Assembly (NCBI RefSeq): GCF_014645815.1
Contig: NZ_BMML01000023.1
Coordinates: 62,001-126,000 of the forward strand
Reading direction: 5' to 3'
From: Streptomyces fuscichromogenes
GTDB lineage: Bacteria; Actinomycetota; Actinomycetes; Streptomycetales; Streptomycetaceae
Length of the DNA: 64,000 nt
Shown: one piece after another, positions 9,274 to 21,569 of the stretch
How positions within the stretch are numbered: the first letter of the stretch is position 1
How the letters are laid out: each line of letters starts with the position of its first letter
Program-made: the position numbers and the translations under genes
The notes under the pieces: model-generated
What the model was told of the DNA's origin: nothing
Seen by the model: only the letters and a program-made list of their open reading frames with translations
Databases searched by the model: none

Positions 9274-12200
9274 CCTCCGCTCCCGCCATCCCGAATCGAC
9301 TCCGAAAGCGAACAGTGGAAAAGCACCAGACACCGCACAGCGCCGGTCCCCCGTCGGTCACCCCCTACCAGGCGGATCTCCTGTCGACCGCGTCGACGGA
9401 CGACCCCACGCCGGAGTGCCTCCAGGTGGTGTGCCGTTTCGAAGGCCCCGTCGACCTCGAAGCCCTGGAGGCGGGGTGGCGGTTCGGCGCGGACCGCCAC
9501 CCCGGACTGCGCACCGCATGGACGGAGGGTCCCCAGGGCTGGACGGCCGAGGTCCGTCCGCCGTCGGAGGGCCGTCCTCGGGCGCTCGTCGAACAGTTAC
9601 CTCCGTCCGGGAGCGGCGCGGACCCCGAGCGGGCCCTGGAGGAGTTCCTCACCGCGGACGCGGCACGGCCCTTCGCGCTCGGCACGGGCCACCCGTACCG
9701 GGTCTCCTGGCTGGCCGGCGACGGCGGACACGGCACCATGGTCTGGTCGGTCCACCCGGCGGCCGTCGACGAACACGGTGCCGCGACGGTCCTTGCCGAC
9801 GTCTTCGGCCACTACGACGCCGTCACCGGCGTGGCCGCCACGCGGGCCGAGGCCACGGACCCGGCCGCCCACGCCACCGGCCCGGAGGCCGAGACGGACC
9901 CGGGCGACCCGGGCGACCCGGAGGCGGACCGCGCCTACTGGACCGCGTACCTGGCGGCCACCGAGCCGCAGACCCAGGTGGGATTCGCGCGCACGGGTCC
10001 GAAGGCACCGCAGGACGGCTCCCGCAGGGTGTCCGCGACCCTCGTCCTGGACGCGGGGCTGCGCGACCGCCTCGCGGCGCAGGCCGCCCGGACCGGCGTC
10101 CCGCGACGCCTGCTGCTGACGGCCGCATGGGCCCTCGTGCTGAGCCGCACCGGCGCCGGAGGCGATGTCGTGCTCGGCGAGACACTGCGCACACGGCCCG
10201 AGCCGGCCGTCGGCAGCACCCCCGGCCCGTACGGTCCCGCCCTGGCGGAGCTGCCCCTGTACGTGCCCGTCCCGCACCGGGCGGACCTGGACGACTGGGT
10301 GCGTGCCCTCCACGAGGGCGGCTCGGCGCGCGGGCTCCACTGGGCCCGTCCCCGGCCTGAGCGGCCCTCCGACGCGTCCGCGCCGGCCCGCCCCTGTGTC
10401 GTCGACCACCTCCCGGCACCGTTGGAATCGGTCGCGGGCGGCCCCGGCCCACGCCACTGGCACGTCCGCCGTCATCGGGCCGCCCCCCTCGTGCTGGAGA
10501 TCGGCGCGGACGACGCCGGACTCGCCGTACGCCTCGACGGGAGCGCGGACCTCTTCGACCGGGCCGGCCTCGACCGCGCCCTGGCCTGGCTCCGTACCGT
10601 CCTCGACGCGCTGCCGGCCGGCGGTCGCGTGGGCGAGGTGACTCTGCTGGACAGCGCGGAGCGGGAGTCGATGGTCTCGGAGTGGAACGGGACCGAGCGT
10701 CCCGTCGAGACGCGCCCGGTGCACGAGCTGGTGGACCGCGTCGCCGACCGGGAGCGTCCTGCCGTGGGCGCGGGCGGGGCCGTGCTGACCTACGGTGAAC
10801 TCATCGGCCGTTCGGACCGGTTGGCCTGGCATCTGGCGGGTCTCGGGGTCCGCCGTGGGGACACGGTGGGGGTGCGTCTGGGCCGGTCGCCCGAGGTCGC
10901 GGTGGCGCTGCTCGGTGTGCTGAAGGCGGGCGCGGCCTATCTGCCGCTGGATCCCGGACTTCCGCCGGGGCGCGCCGAGTTCATGGTCTCGGACAGTGGT
11001 GTGCGGGTGGTACTGACGGACGTCGCCTCCGCCGGGGAGGCGACACCCGGTGCGCGTACGGTCGTTCTGGACGGTGCGGACGCGTCGGCGGTCGCCGCCG
11101 CCGAACCCGTGGATCTGCCGGTGGTGACGGGTTCCGATCTCGCCTACGTCATCTACACCTCCGGTTCCACCGGCACTCCGAAGGGCGTCGCCGTCGAGCA
11201 CCGCTGCCTCGCCGACTTCTCCCGCACCCAGGTACGCGCATTCGAGCTCGTGGAGGCCGACCGGGCCCTGCAGATCGCGTCGCTCAGCTTCGACGTCAGC
11301 GTCGAGGAGATCTTCCCGACCCTTCTGCGCGGAGCCCGTCTGGAGATCGGCCCCAGCCTGGCGAAGCTGGCCCCCGAGGACCTGCTCGCCCTGGTGGAGG
11401 CGGCCGGCATCACGGTCCTGAACCTCCCCACGGCGTACTGGCACCACCTTGTCCGCGCCCTCGATGGCGGTGTCCCGCTGCCGCACACGGTCCGACTGGT
11501 GGTGATCGGCGGCGAGTCCGTGGACCTCGGGCTGGTCGGGGTCTGGCACGAACTCGGCGTAAAAGCACGCCTGATGAACGGCTACGGCCCCACCGAGGCC
11601 ACCGTCACCGCCACCATGCTCGAGATGCACGCCGACGACGCACTGCGCCGCCCGGTCATCGGCCGCCCACTGGACAACGTACGCACCTACGTACTCGACG
11701 CAACACTCCAACCCGTACCCGTCGGCGTGACCGGCGAACTCCACCTCGGCGGACCACGCGTCGCCCGCGGCTACGCAGGACAACCCGGACTCACCGCCAC
11801 CCGCTTCGTCGCCGACCCCTTCACCACCCCCGGCGCCTACATGTACCGGACCGGAGACCTGGCCCGATGGCGGGACGACGGCGTCCTGGAGTTCATCGGC
11901 CGCGCCGACGGCCAGGTCAAGATCCGCGGCTTCCGCGTCGACACGGGCGAGATCGAGGCGGCCCTCCTGACGCACCCCCGCGTCGGGCAGGCCGTGGTGA
12001 CGGCCCCCGCCGACCGCGAGGGCACCGGCAGGCGGCTGGTGGGATACGTGAGCGGCCTCGACGGCGGGCCCGCGGCGTCCGACGAGGACCTGCGCGACTG
12101 GCTGGCGACGCGACTGCCCGCGTACATGGTGCCCGAGGTCTTCGTCGCGCTGGCGGAGTTCCCCGTCACCGTGTCCGGCAAGCTCGACCGCAGGGCGCTG

Positions 12201-12592
12201 CCCGAACCCGCCAGTGGCCGGCCGCGTCTGGCCCAGGCGTACGTCGCCCCGCGCACGGACACCGAGAAGGCCCTGGCCGCCGTGTGGGCCGAGACGCTCG
12301 GCTGGGACCGGGTCGGCGTGCACGACAGCTTCTTCGACCTCGGTGGCACCTCGATGCTGATCCTCACGGTCAGGAAGCGGCTCAAACAGGCGACGACCTT
12401 CGGCGACGTCTCCGTGGCGGACCTGTTCGGTCACTCCACGATCGCCGAACTGGCTGATCACCTCGACGGACGGTCCGGCCCCGGCACCGCTCCGGAACCG
12501 GCGGGGACGTCCCCCCGGGGTGAGGACCGCAGACGGCGTCTCGCCGCTCTGCGCGGCGCGCGCGCCGGTGAGGCTCAAGGAAAGGGAATGGT

Positions 12593-12596
<4 letters not shown>
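9270..12596 (+). CDS. Non-ribosomal peptide synthetase, degenerate C - A - T
   Basis: 1108 residues from a GTG start that overlaps the upstream stop (GTGA), implying translational coupling. The first ~440 residues have C-domain architecture, but the HHxxxDG motif reads HPAAVDE from residue 162, so the catalytic second His is Pro. The A domain follows (YTSGSTGTPKG from 629, YGPTEATV, YRTGDL, SGKLDRRAL); its pocket reads about D-V-E-N-V-G-G-V-T-K, which I cannot assign. A carrier domain ends the protein (GGTSML, Ser1028). Glu at pocket position 239 is shared with A1 of the first NRPS; ornithine-type codes also carry Glu there, so a basic side chain is possible but only inferred. Co-transcribed with the first NRPS and the PKS. 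Confidence 0.93.
11068..11201 (+). repeat. A-domain repeat block 1, copy in NRPS 2
   Basis: Identical over 134 bp to 1505-1638. It encodes the A3 nucleotide-binding core of the second NRPS A domain. Confidence 0.9.
11523..11941 (+). repeat. A-domain repeat block 2, copy in NRPS 2
   Basis: 418 of 419 bases match 1960-2378. The 321 bp between this block and block 1, which encode most specificity-pocket residues (235 to 301 in GrsA numbering), are clearly diverged between the two genes. Confidence 0.9.
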
Positions 12597-15565
<2,969 letters not shown>

Positions 15566-15573
15566 GGAAGACG

Positions 15574-15607
15574 CGGTCCGCCCGCTCACCTCAGAGCGGG
15601 CGGACCG
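15574..15607. terminator. Bidirectional hairpin between PKS and exporter
   Basis: A perfect 14-bp inverted repeat (cggtccgcccgctc / gagcgggcggaccg) with a 6-nt loop lies between the convergent PKS and MFS genes. There is no T-run, as is usual in Streptomyces. Confidence 0.8.
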
Positions 15608-15635
15608 GAGATGGACGGCACGGGGCGACAGCCGC

Positions 15636-16979
15636 TCAGAGCGGGCCTGCCGCCTCCTGGCGTTCCATGCCGCCGACCGCGTCGCGCGGCTCCGCGCCGG
15701 TGGCCCCCGCCGGCGCCTCCTTCTGGGCCTTGCGGTGCAGCGCGTCCTCGTCCGTGTCCGCGTGGTAGCTCAGCAGCCGGGGCAGGGCCAGCGCCAGGGC
15801 ACCGACCGCCGCCACGCACAGCACGCCACCGCTCCAGATCGAGGCGCGGGTACCGATCAGACTGGCGGTGGTACCGGCCCGGAGCTGGCCGAGCTGCGGC
15901 CCGCAGCTGTACGACAGGACCTCGATCCCGGCCAGCCTGCCACGGAGTTCGTCGGGGACGGTCTGGTCCCAGATCGTGTGCCGGGCCAGCCCGCTGATCA
16001 TGTCCAGGGCGCCCGCGAGCACGAAGCAGGCGAACACGAGCCATATGCGGTCCGTCAGACCGGACAGGGCGACGGCGAGCCCCCAGCCGGCGGCGCCGAG
16101 CGCCACCAGCCGGCCGTGCCTGCGGACCTTCGACACCCAGCCGCTGGTGACCGTGACCAGCATCGCGCCCAGCGGAACCGCCGCGAACAGCATGCCGACC
16201 GCCCAGGGCGCGTGCAGATCGTTGGCCAGGAAGGGGAAGAGCGTGACGGGATACGCGAAGAACATGGCGACGATGTCCATCGCGTAGGTGCCGATCAGCA
16301 CCGGCTTGCCGAACGCGTGACGCGCGCCCTCGACGAGGCTCGCGAAGGACGGGCGTCCGTTCTCACGGGCGGGCGGACTCGGCGAGAGCCGCAGACACAG
16401 CGGCACCGCGACACAGAGCGCCGCGAGCGCCACCCCGTAGGCGAGGGACGTTCCGCCCCAGGCCACGATGATGCCTGCCAGCGCCGGGCCCAGGATGCCC
16501 GAGACCTGTCCGGAGGCGAAGTTCAGCGCGGCGGACGCCGTCAGCTGGTCGTGCGGCACGATCCTGGCGATCAGCGAGCTGAGGGCCGGTTGCTGCAGGC
16601 CGGAGAGCACGGAGACCAGCGCGGCGGTGACATACAGCGGCCACAACGCGGGGTGCGGCAGCAGGGAGTTCACCAGCAGCCCACAGGCGAGCACGCCGAG
16701 CCCCGACTCGGTGAGCACGATGATCCTGCGCCGGTCCACATGGTCGGCGAGCGCTCCCCCGTACAGGCCGAAGACGACGAGCGGCACGAGTTCGACGGCC
16801 CCGGTCAGACCCACCGCGAAGGGTGAACCCGTCAGTTCCTTGATCTGCAGGGGCATGGCGACCAGGGCGATGGAGCTGCCGAATCCCATCACCAGGCCCT
16901 CGAACCACAGCAGCCGGAAGTCGCGGAGCGTGCGCAGCGGGGTCAGGTCCGGCAGCACGCGCGAGAGTCGTCGTATCAT
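15636..16979 (-). CDS. MFS exporter, MFS_3 (EntS-like) family
   Basis: 447 residues with about 12 hydrophobic segments and a polar Glu/Ala-rich cytoplasmic tail. The N-terminus (LRDFRLLWFEGLVMGFGSS), the loop motif GGALADHVDRRR and the sequence TVPDELRGRLAG are typical of the MFS_3 group that contains the enterobactin exporter EntS. It lies 45 bp downstream of the radical SAM gene in the same direction and is convergent with the NRPS/PKS operon. It is therefore the probable exporter of, or immunity gene for, the cluster product. Substrate is inferred from position only. Confidence 0.85.
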   Translation of the reverse strand: MIRRLSRVLPDLTPLRTLRDFRLLWFEGLVMGFGSSIALVAMPLQIKELTGSPFAVGLTGAVELVPLVVFGLYGGALADHVDRRRIIVLTESGLGVLACGLLVNSLLPHPALWPLYVTAALVSVLSGLQQPALSSLIARIVPHDQLTASAALNFASGQVSGILGPALAGIIVAWGGTSLAYGVALAALCVAVPLCLRLSPSPPARENGRPSFASLVEGARHAFGKPVLIGTYAMDIVAMFFAYPVTLFPFLANDLHAPWAVGMLFAAVPLGAMLVTVTSGWVSKVRRHGRLVALGAAGWGLAVALSGLTDRIWLVFACFVLAGALDMISGLARHTIWDQTVPDELRGRLAGIEVLSYSCGPQLGQLRAGTTASLIGTRASIWSGGVLCVAAVGALALALPRLLSYHADTDEDALHRKAQKEAPAGATGAEPRDAVGGMERQEAAGPL

Positions 16980-17024
16980 CAGCGCCCTTTCTTCTGACTG
17001 GTCGTGGACGGGAGGGGGCGGTCC

Positions 17025-18488
17025 TCAGCCCGTGCGCCAGAACTCGCCGTAGGCGCGGTGGGGCGAAACCCGTTCGGCCCGGTCGAAGGTGAGGGAAGGT
17101 GTCCGCGACATCGCCTCGGCGAGCACTCCGACGCCGTCGACGAAGATGTCGTACACCTCGTCGCTCCTGGCGTACCTGGTGTCGACCACGGGAGCCAGTT
17201 CCTCGTTGTAGAGGTCGAACCGGCGGTGCAGCAACTTCATGCCGTAGCGCTCCGGGTGGGAGAACATGGGCGTGCCGGGGTACGGGACGAAGAGCGACAG
17301 GTACGAGGCGTGGAGCAGGCCGCGGTCGATGAGGGAGGCGGCCCAGTCGACGGTGCGCTTCATGTCGTCGGGCTTCTCGTTCGGCAGCCCCACGATCAGG
17401 TACGAGCAGGTGGGCAGGCCTGCGTCACGGAGTCGTGCGAGGGTCTCCTCCAGCGGGTCGAGCTTCGTGTGCTGCTTGAACTCGTGCTGCGTGTCGGGGT
17501 TGGACGACTCCAGGCCGATCTCCAGCCATCGGCAGCCGCTGTCGTACAGAGCCGCCGGAAGACGCGCGTCGCGCAGGCAGTTGAGACGGGTCTGACAGTC
17601 GTAGGTGATGTTCCCCGCCTTCTCGAGCGCCGAGCAGATGTCCAGTGTCCGCTGGGTGTTGGCGGTGAACGTCTCGTCTCCGAAGTAGACGTGATGGTGT
17701 TCACCGAACCGCGCCCGGTACGCGGCGACCTCGGCCATGACCCGGTCGGGCGTGAAGTACTCCGGCTTGCGGCCGATGGTCTGGATGGTGCAGAAATCGC
17801 AGGTGAACGGACATCCCAGCGCGTAGTTCTGCCGGATGTACCGCAGATCGAGACCCGTGTCCTCGGGGAATATGTCGACCTTGGGAAAGGGGATCTTCTC
17901 GACCGGCATGTAGGGATTGAGCCTGCCCACGGCGAGTTCACCGCCGGGCCTCTCGAAGACGAGATTACGGATGCCGGAGAGGTCGGTCCTGTCCCGTAAC
18001 GCCAGCAGCAGTTCGGGCAGCGCGTACTCACCGCGGTCCCGGACCACGTAGTCCACGCTGCGGTTCCTGGCGACCTCCTCGTACAGGGGGGTCGCGACCA
18101 CACCGCCGAAAACGGTGACGGCACGTGGGTGCAGCTCCTTGACGATCTCCGCCATGCGCAGCGCCTGGGGCAGGTTGACCGTCATCGGCGAGAAGAGGTA
18201 CACGTCCGCGGGATGGCTCCGCAGCCGCTCGGTGATCTTCGCCTCGTCGATCCCGTCGACGACGGCGCAGTCGCCGTAGAAGTCCAGAGCCTCCAGCGAG
18301 TCGAAACCGGCCTCCGCGAGAACACCGGCCAGCCACGGCACCCAGTGGGGCAACTCCCAGAGGATTTTCCGCATCGGTCGGACATGGGGATGCGCGGCTA
18401 TGTAGCGGGTGTCGAAACTGTGCCAGTAATCCCCTCGGTTCTTCACCTCGCGCAGCGGGATCGGGGTGTGAACGAACGCGACGTGCAT
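17025..18488 (-). CDS. Radical SAM protein with B12-binding-type N-terminal domain
   Basis: 487 residues. The N-terminal ~180 residues have the Rossmann-like cobalamin-binding fold signature (PADVYLFSPMTVNLPQALRM, VTVFGGVVATPLYEE, DYVVRDRGEYALPELL) but lack an obvious DxHxxG cobalamin-His motif. The radical SAM core has CX3CX2C at Cys226, Cys230 and Cys233 (CPFTCDFC), followed by a conserved FGDETF strand and GLESSNPDTQ. The family (class B-like) includes methyltransferases and ring-forming enzymes. Here it probably tailors the NRPS/PKS product, by C-methylation or a radical rearrangement. It appears to be the first gene of a two-gene unit with the exporter. Reaction and substrate are not determinable from sequence. 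Confidence 0.85.
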   Translation of the reverse strand: MHVAFVHTPIPLREVKNRGDYWHSFDTRYIAAHPHVRPMRKILWELPHWVPWLAGVLAEAGFDSLEALDFYGDCAVVDGIDEAKITERLRSHPADVYLFSPMTVNLPQALRMAEIVKELHPRAVTVFGGVVATPLYEEVARNRSVDYVVRDRGEYALPELLLALRDRTDLSGIRNLVFERPGGELAVGRLNPYMPVEKIPFPKVDIFPEDTGLDLRYIRQNYALGCPFTCDFCTIQTIGRKPEYFTPDRVMAEVAAYRARFGEHHHVYFGDETFTANTQRTLDICSALEKAGNITYDCQTRLNCLRDARLPAALYDSGCRWLEIGLESSNPDTQHEFKQHTKLDPLEETLARLRDAGLPTCSYLIVGLPNEKPDDMKRTVDWAASLIDRGLLHASYLSLFVPYPGTPMFSHPERYGMKLLHRRFDLYNEELAPVVDTRYARSDEVYDIFVDGVGVLAEAMSRTPSLTFDRAERVSPHRAYGEFWRTG

Positions 18489-18856
18489 AAGTGCTCCAGA
18501 GCGGTCGAGAGCCTGGGATCATCCAACGGGACCGAGAGCAAGAGGCGGTTCGAGGGAGCCTTTTGGAATGTGCCTCGGGAACCCGATGTCCGCGCACCAC
18601 TGACCGGTATGTGCGGCTCGGCGCGTAACCGGCCTCTTGGCCGGACCTGCGGCCGAAGGCGTCCGGAACCGTCCTGCTCGGATTCATCTGATCACACGGG
18701 AACTCAACACCACCACTCGACAGGCGAGTTGAGAACGAACAAACGCCGATGCCGTCAGGTACGGACTTCGGACGTGCCCTTGAGGCCCCATGGCATTGCC
18801 TGATGGATTGGGCGCACCTCTTCTTGCGGGAAGTGCCGAACCGGCAGAACGCCGAT
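18489..18856. other. Intergenic region upstream of the radical SAM gene
   Basis: No gene is evident in these 368 bp. It should hold the promoter for the leftward radical SAM-exporter unit. An inverted repeat CTCAAC...GTTGAG and the small palindrome CTCGacaggCGAG sit near 18702-18733. No convincing -35/-10 pair was found. Confidence 0.4.
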
Positions 18857-19279
18857 TCAGATTCCGGGGCGCCCGGCGGCCGTCCAGGCTGCGTACGCCT
18901 GGCGGACGTAGTGGCGGTGGCCGTGGGCGGGTGTGACCGGGTCGGGAAGGTACGGGCCGGTCGCCAGGTCGGGATGCCGGCGGTCGTGCAGGACGAACTG
19001 CCCGGCCGTCTCCGCGGCGGCCGCGACCGGGCCGGGGCCCGGGTCACCCAGGGCCATCCGGTCCATGAGGGCGGCTCGTCGCAGCAGCCAGACGCGTTCG
19101 GCGGCCCTTCCGCCGGTCAGGGCACCGGTGGCGGGCCCGGCCTGGCGGCCGTCACGTTCGGCCCCGAGGGCGAGCACCTGGTGCATCTCGTGGCGCAGGT
19201 CCGGCGCGTCGGCGTACGCCTCGTGCGGGGGCGGGGCGGCGGCCGCGGCGGCACTGTCCGGGACGGCGTCCACGTTCAC
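18857..19279 (-). CDS. Hypothetical protein, last gene of a three-gene overlapping unit
   Basis: 140 residues from a GTG start that overlaps the stop of the upstream small gene (GTGA), which decides the start. The sequence is Ala/Arg-rich and helical (DLRHEMHQVLALGAERDGRQ, AERVWLLRRAALMDRMALGD), followed by a His-rich C-terminal part (LHDRRHPDL, AHGHRHYVRQAY). There are no transmembrane segments and no signal peptide. I recognise no domain. Coupled translation with the Cys-rich protein and the ATP-binding regulator suggests a shared regulatory role, but this is inference. Confidence 0.65.
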   Translation of the reverse strand: MNVDAVPDSAAAAAAPPPHEAYADAPDLRHEMHQVLALGAERDGRQAGPATGALTGGRAAERVWLLRRAALMDRMALGDPGPGPVAAAAETAGQFVLHDRRHPDLATGPYLPDPVTPAHGHRHYVRQAYAAWTAAGRPGI

Positions 19280-19497
19280 CCCTCCATCGGTCCGCGGGGG
19301 CCGGCGCCACAGCGTCGGCACGACGGCTCGTCCCGGCCGGGGTCGCGGGGAACGACGACCGGCGGGTGGGCCGCGGACCGCACGGGCACCCGGGCCGGAC
19401 CCGGGCAGCCGTCGACGGGGCACGGCTTGTGGGTCGCGAAGGGCGCCCCGGCCTCGGCAGGGGGCCGCGGTTCCGGCGGAACGCCCGGCCCGGTCAT
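19276..19497 (-). CDS. Small Cys-containing (zinc-ribbon-like) protein
   Basis: 73 residues from an ATG that overlaps the upstream stop (ATGA); an ATG 9 bp earlier is also possible. It contains two Cys pairs, CPVDGC and CRRCG, spaced about 40 residues apart in a Pro/Arg-rich sequence, consistent with a small zinc ribbon. It links the ATP-binding protein gene and the helical hypothetical gene through overlapping stop-start codons on both sides. Function unknown. Confidence 0.55.
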   Translation of the reverse strand: MTGPGVPPEPRPPAEAGAPFATHKPCPVDGCPGPARVPVRSAAHPPVVVPRDPGRDEPSCRRCGAGPRGPMEG

Positions 19498-19922
19498 GAC
19501 GAGCACCTGAGGCAGGCGCGGACCTCACGGCCGCCTCGGGTCTGACGGACCTCGGTCGACTGGGCGAGGTACTGGACGATGCCGGTGCCGCGGCCGTGCT
19601 CCTCGGGGGCGAGGGCCGGACGACGGCGCTCCACCGCCATGCCGGAGTCGGTGACCACGATGTGCAGAGTGCCGTCGTCCAGGACGAGCAGCAGGGTCAT
19701 GCGCTCGCGGCCGTACCGGGCGGCGTTGGCGGTGAGTTCGTCGACGATGAGAACGGCGGAGTCCCGCTGGCCCGCGGGCACGCTCCAGGTCTCCAGCAGA
19801 TCGGCCGCGAAGTGACGGGCGGCGGAGACGTGTGCCTCCTGCGCGGGCAGGGTGAGCAGTGCCTCGTGGCGGCAGGGCCGGCCGGGCGGTGAACTCGGGC
19901 TGGGGAAATCGGTCACGAACAT
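19494..19922 (-). CDS. ATP-binding protein, HATPase_c_2 (RsbW/anti-sigma-like) family
   Basis: 142 residues forming a single GHKL ATPase domain: N-box VDELTANAARYG (~66-77), G1-box VVTDSGMAVE (~89-98) and G2-like HGRGTGIVQYLA (~108-119). The family comprises stand-alone serine kinases/anti-sigma or anti-anti-sigma regulators that are very numerous in Streptomyces. There is no sensor or transmembrane part. It is the first gene of a three-gene unit with ATGA and GTGA overlaps. Its target is not evident from the neighbours. Confidence 0.85.
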   Translation of the reverse strand: MFVTDFPSPSSPPGRPCRHEALLTLPAQEAHVSAARHFAADLLETWSVPAGQRDSAVLIVDELTANAARYGRERMTLLLVLDDGTLHIVVTDSGMAVERRRPALAPEEHGRGTGIVQYLAQSTEVRQTRGGREVRACLRCSS

Positions 19923-20134
19923 GGTCCTGTGGCTCTTCTGTGGAGGTACGGAGAGCGGAACGGGGGGGGAAGATCACCAGCGTCTTCGGGGGCTGTCGGT
20001 GACGCCGGATCCCGAAGAGGCGCGCTCATCCAGTTCCACGGATGCCGCATGCCGGCCGGTTCAAGCGATTCGAACCTTTTGGCCTTGTTTCTCGCCGGTC
20101 ACGTCCATGCGGCCGTCCGGTCCCCGGCCTCGCC

Positions 20135-20941
20135 TCACGCCTGGACGGTGACCAGCTTCCGACCGTCGCCCGCGAGGATCTCGAAGTGGTCGATGGCCCC
20201 CGGGGACATGGCGACCGCCCCGGGGACGGTGGTGCCGCGCGGGTACTGGCCCGCCCGCCAGGTGGCGCCGTCGGTCCTGACCCCGCCGGGCCCGACCGCC
20301 TGCAACCGGCAGGTGATTCCGGCGGGCGCCCCCCTGGCGGAGACCTGGAGGACACTGCCCCAGGAGGAGGGCCAGACCTTCACGGAGGCGGAGACGCCGG
20401 TGGCGGAATCGCTTCCGGAGAAGGTGCGTGAGGCGGTCGGCGCGGTCGGGCCGGGCGGGTTCGCCTGGCTGCTCACGGACCCGACGGCCGCCAGCCAGGT
20501 GCCGCCGACCGCCGCCGCGACGAACGTCAGCGAGGCGGCGGCACCGGCCAGTTGCAGACGTACCCGCCTGCGGTGCCGGGCCGCGGCCCGCTGCAGCAAC
20601 CTCTCCAGCACACCCCCTGCCGACACCTCCGGCACCGCGGGCGCGGCAGGCGCGGCCGGCACGGCAGGCCTTTCGAGCGGGGAGCCCTGAGCGCTTTCGG
20701 CGGCCCGTGCCACCAGCCGGTCGGCAAGCTCCTCGTCGGCGGTCGGCACCGTCTGACCGGAGGCCTCGGCTTCGGTCACCGTCGCCAGCAGCGCGGGCAG
20801 CCCCGCCAGCCGGGCGTGTTCGGCCCGGCAGTCGGCGCATTCCGCCAGGTGGACGCGGACCCGTTCCGCTTCCGCCGGGGGCAGCGTGCCCAGGACGTAT
20901 CCCCCGAGCGCCAGCCGGAGGGCGTCGTGCTCCGCACTCAT
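20135..20941 (-). CDS. Transmembrane anti-sigma factor (RskA-like)
   Basis: 268 residues; the ATG at 20941 is preferred because GGAGG lies 8 nt upstream (a GTG 9 bp earlier is possible). The N-terminal zinc-binding anti-sigma motif is HLAECADC (HxxxCxxC). A linker is followed by one transmembrane helix (LQLAGAAASLTFVAAAVGGTWLA) and an extracellular C-terminal RskA-type domain rich in beta strands (VKVWPSSWGSVLQVSARGAP). It lies 25 bp downstream of the ECF sigma gene and is presumed to hold that sigma factor at the membrane. Confidence 0.9.
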   Translation of the reverse strand: MSAEHDALRLALGGYVLGTLPPAEAERVRVHLAECADCRAEHARLAGLPALLATVTEAEASGQTVPTADEELADRLVARAAESAQGSPLERPAVPAAPAAPAVPEVSAGGVLERLLQRAAARHRRRVRLQLAGAAASLTFVAAAVGGTWLAAVGSVSSQANPPGPTAPTASRTFSGSDSATGVSASVKVWPSSWGSVLQVSARGAPAGITCRLQAVGPGGVRTDGATWRAGQYPRGTTVPGAVAMSPGAIDHFEILAGDGRKLVTVQA

Positions 20942-20966
20942 GGTCGTCACCTCCCGGCCGCCACGG

Positions 20967-21569
20967 TCATGGCTCGATGCCCCGTTCCTGCATGGCCAGC
21001 CGCAGGGCGTGCAGGGCGTAGTACGTCCGCGACTTCACGGTGCCCAGCGGGATGCCCAGCACCTTCGCGGCCTCCGCCATGGTCCGGCCCCGGTAGTAGG
21101 TCTCCAGCAGGACGGCACGGTGCTCCGGGGACAGCGAGCGGACCGCGTCGGCGACCGCCCAGCTCTGCAGCGCCTGCTCGATCCGGTCCTCGCCCGGCGT
21201 CTGCTCGGCGGCCCGCTGAAGGGCCTCGCCGCCGGCCTCGGCCGGTCTGGCCTGCCGGGCCCGGTGGGCGTCGATGACCAGACGCCGGGCGACCGTGCAC
21301 AGCCAGGCTCGGGCCGGGCCGCGTTCGGGGTCGAACGCGGCGGGATGCTGCCACGCCCGCAGCAGGGTCTCCTGCACCACGTCCTCCGCCCATTGCCAGT
21401 CTCCCGAAGTCAGTCGCAGCACGTAGTGGAGCAGGGCTCCCGCGTGCTCCGCGTACAGCGTGCGGAGCAGCTCCTCGTCCGCGGTCGAAAGCGTCCCTTT
21501 ACCGGATTCACGGTGCGCGGAGCGATTCGGATCCGTCCGCGGACCACGTTTTCGGGAACTCCAGGGCAT
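20967..21569 (-). CDS. ECF sigma factor (SigK/SigL-like)
   Basis: 200 residues from the ATG at 21569. Region 2 is clear (LYAEHAGALLHYVLRLTSGD, WAEDVVQETLLRAWQHP) and region 4 carries a helix-turn-helix (AEAAKVLGIPLGTVKSRTYYALHALR). Co-transcribed with its membrane anti-sigma factor. It is divergent from a cupredoxin-phosphoesterase-membrane protein operon, which is a plausible regulon member. The N-terminal ~30 residues are Arg/Ser-rich and the start could be further downstream. Confidence 0.9.
   Translation of the reverse strand: MPWSSRKRGPRTDPNRSAHRESGKGTLSTADEELLRTLYAEHAGALLHYVLRLTSGDWQWAEDVVQETLLRAWQHPAAFDPERGPARAWLCTVARRLVIDAHRARQARPAEAGGEALQRAAEQTPGEDRIEQALQSWAVADAVRSLSPEHRAVLLETYYRGRTMAEAAKVLGIPLGTVKSRTYYALHALRLAMQERGIEP

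Noticed and set aside
6181..9333. 1050-residue open frame on the minus strand across the first NRPS, and similar long antisense frames under the second NRPS and the PKS
   Set aside because: High GC keeps the antisense frames open. The sequences are low-complexity Arg/Gly/Val with no domains, while the plus strand encodes clear NRPS/PKS domains.
18489..18856. Short open frames upstream of the radical SAM gene
   Set aside because: No ribosome-binding site, no homology and atypical composition; treated as promoter region.
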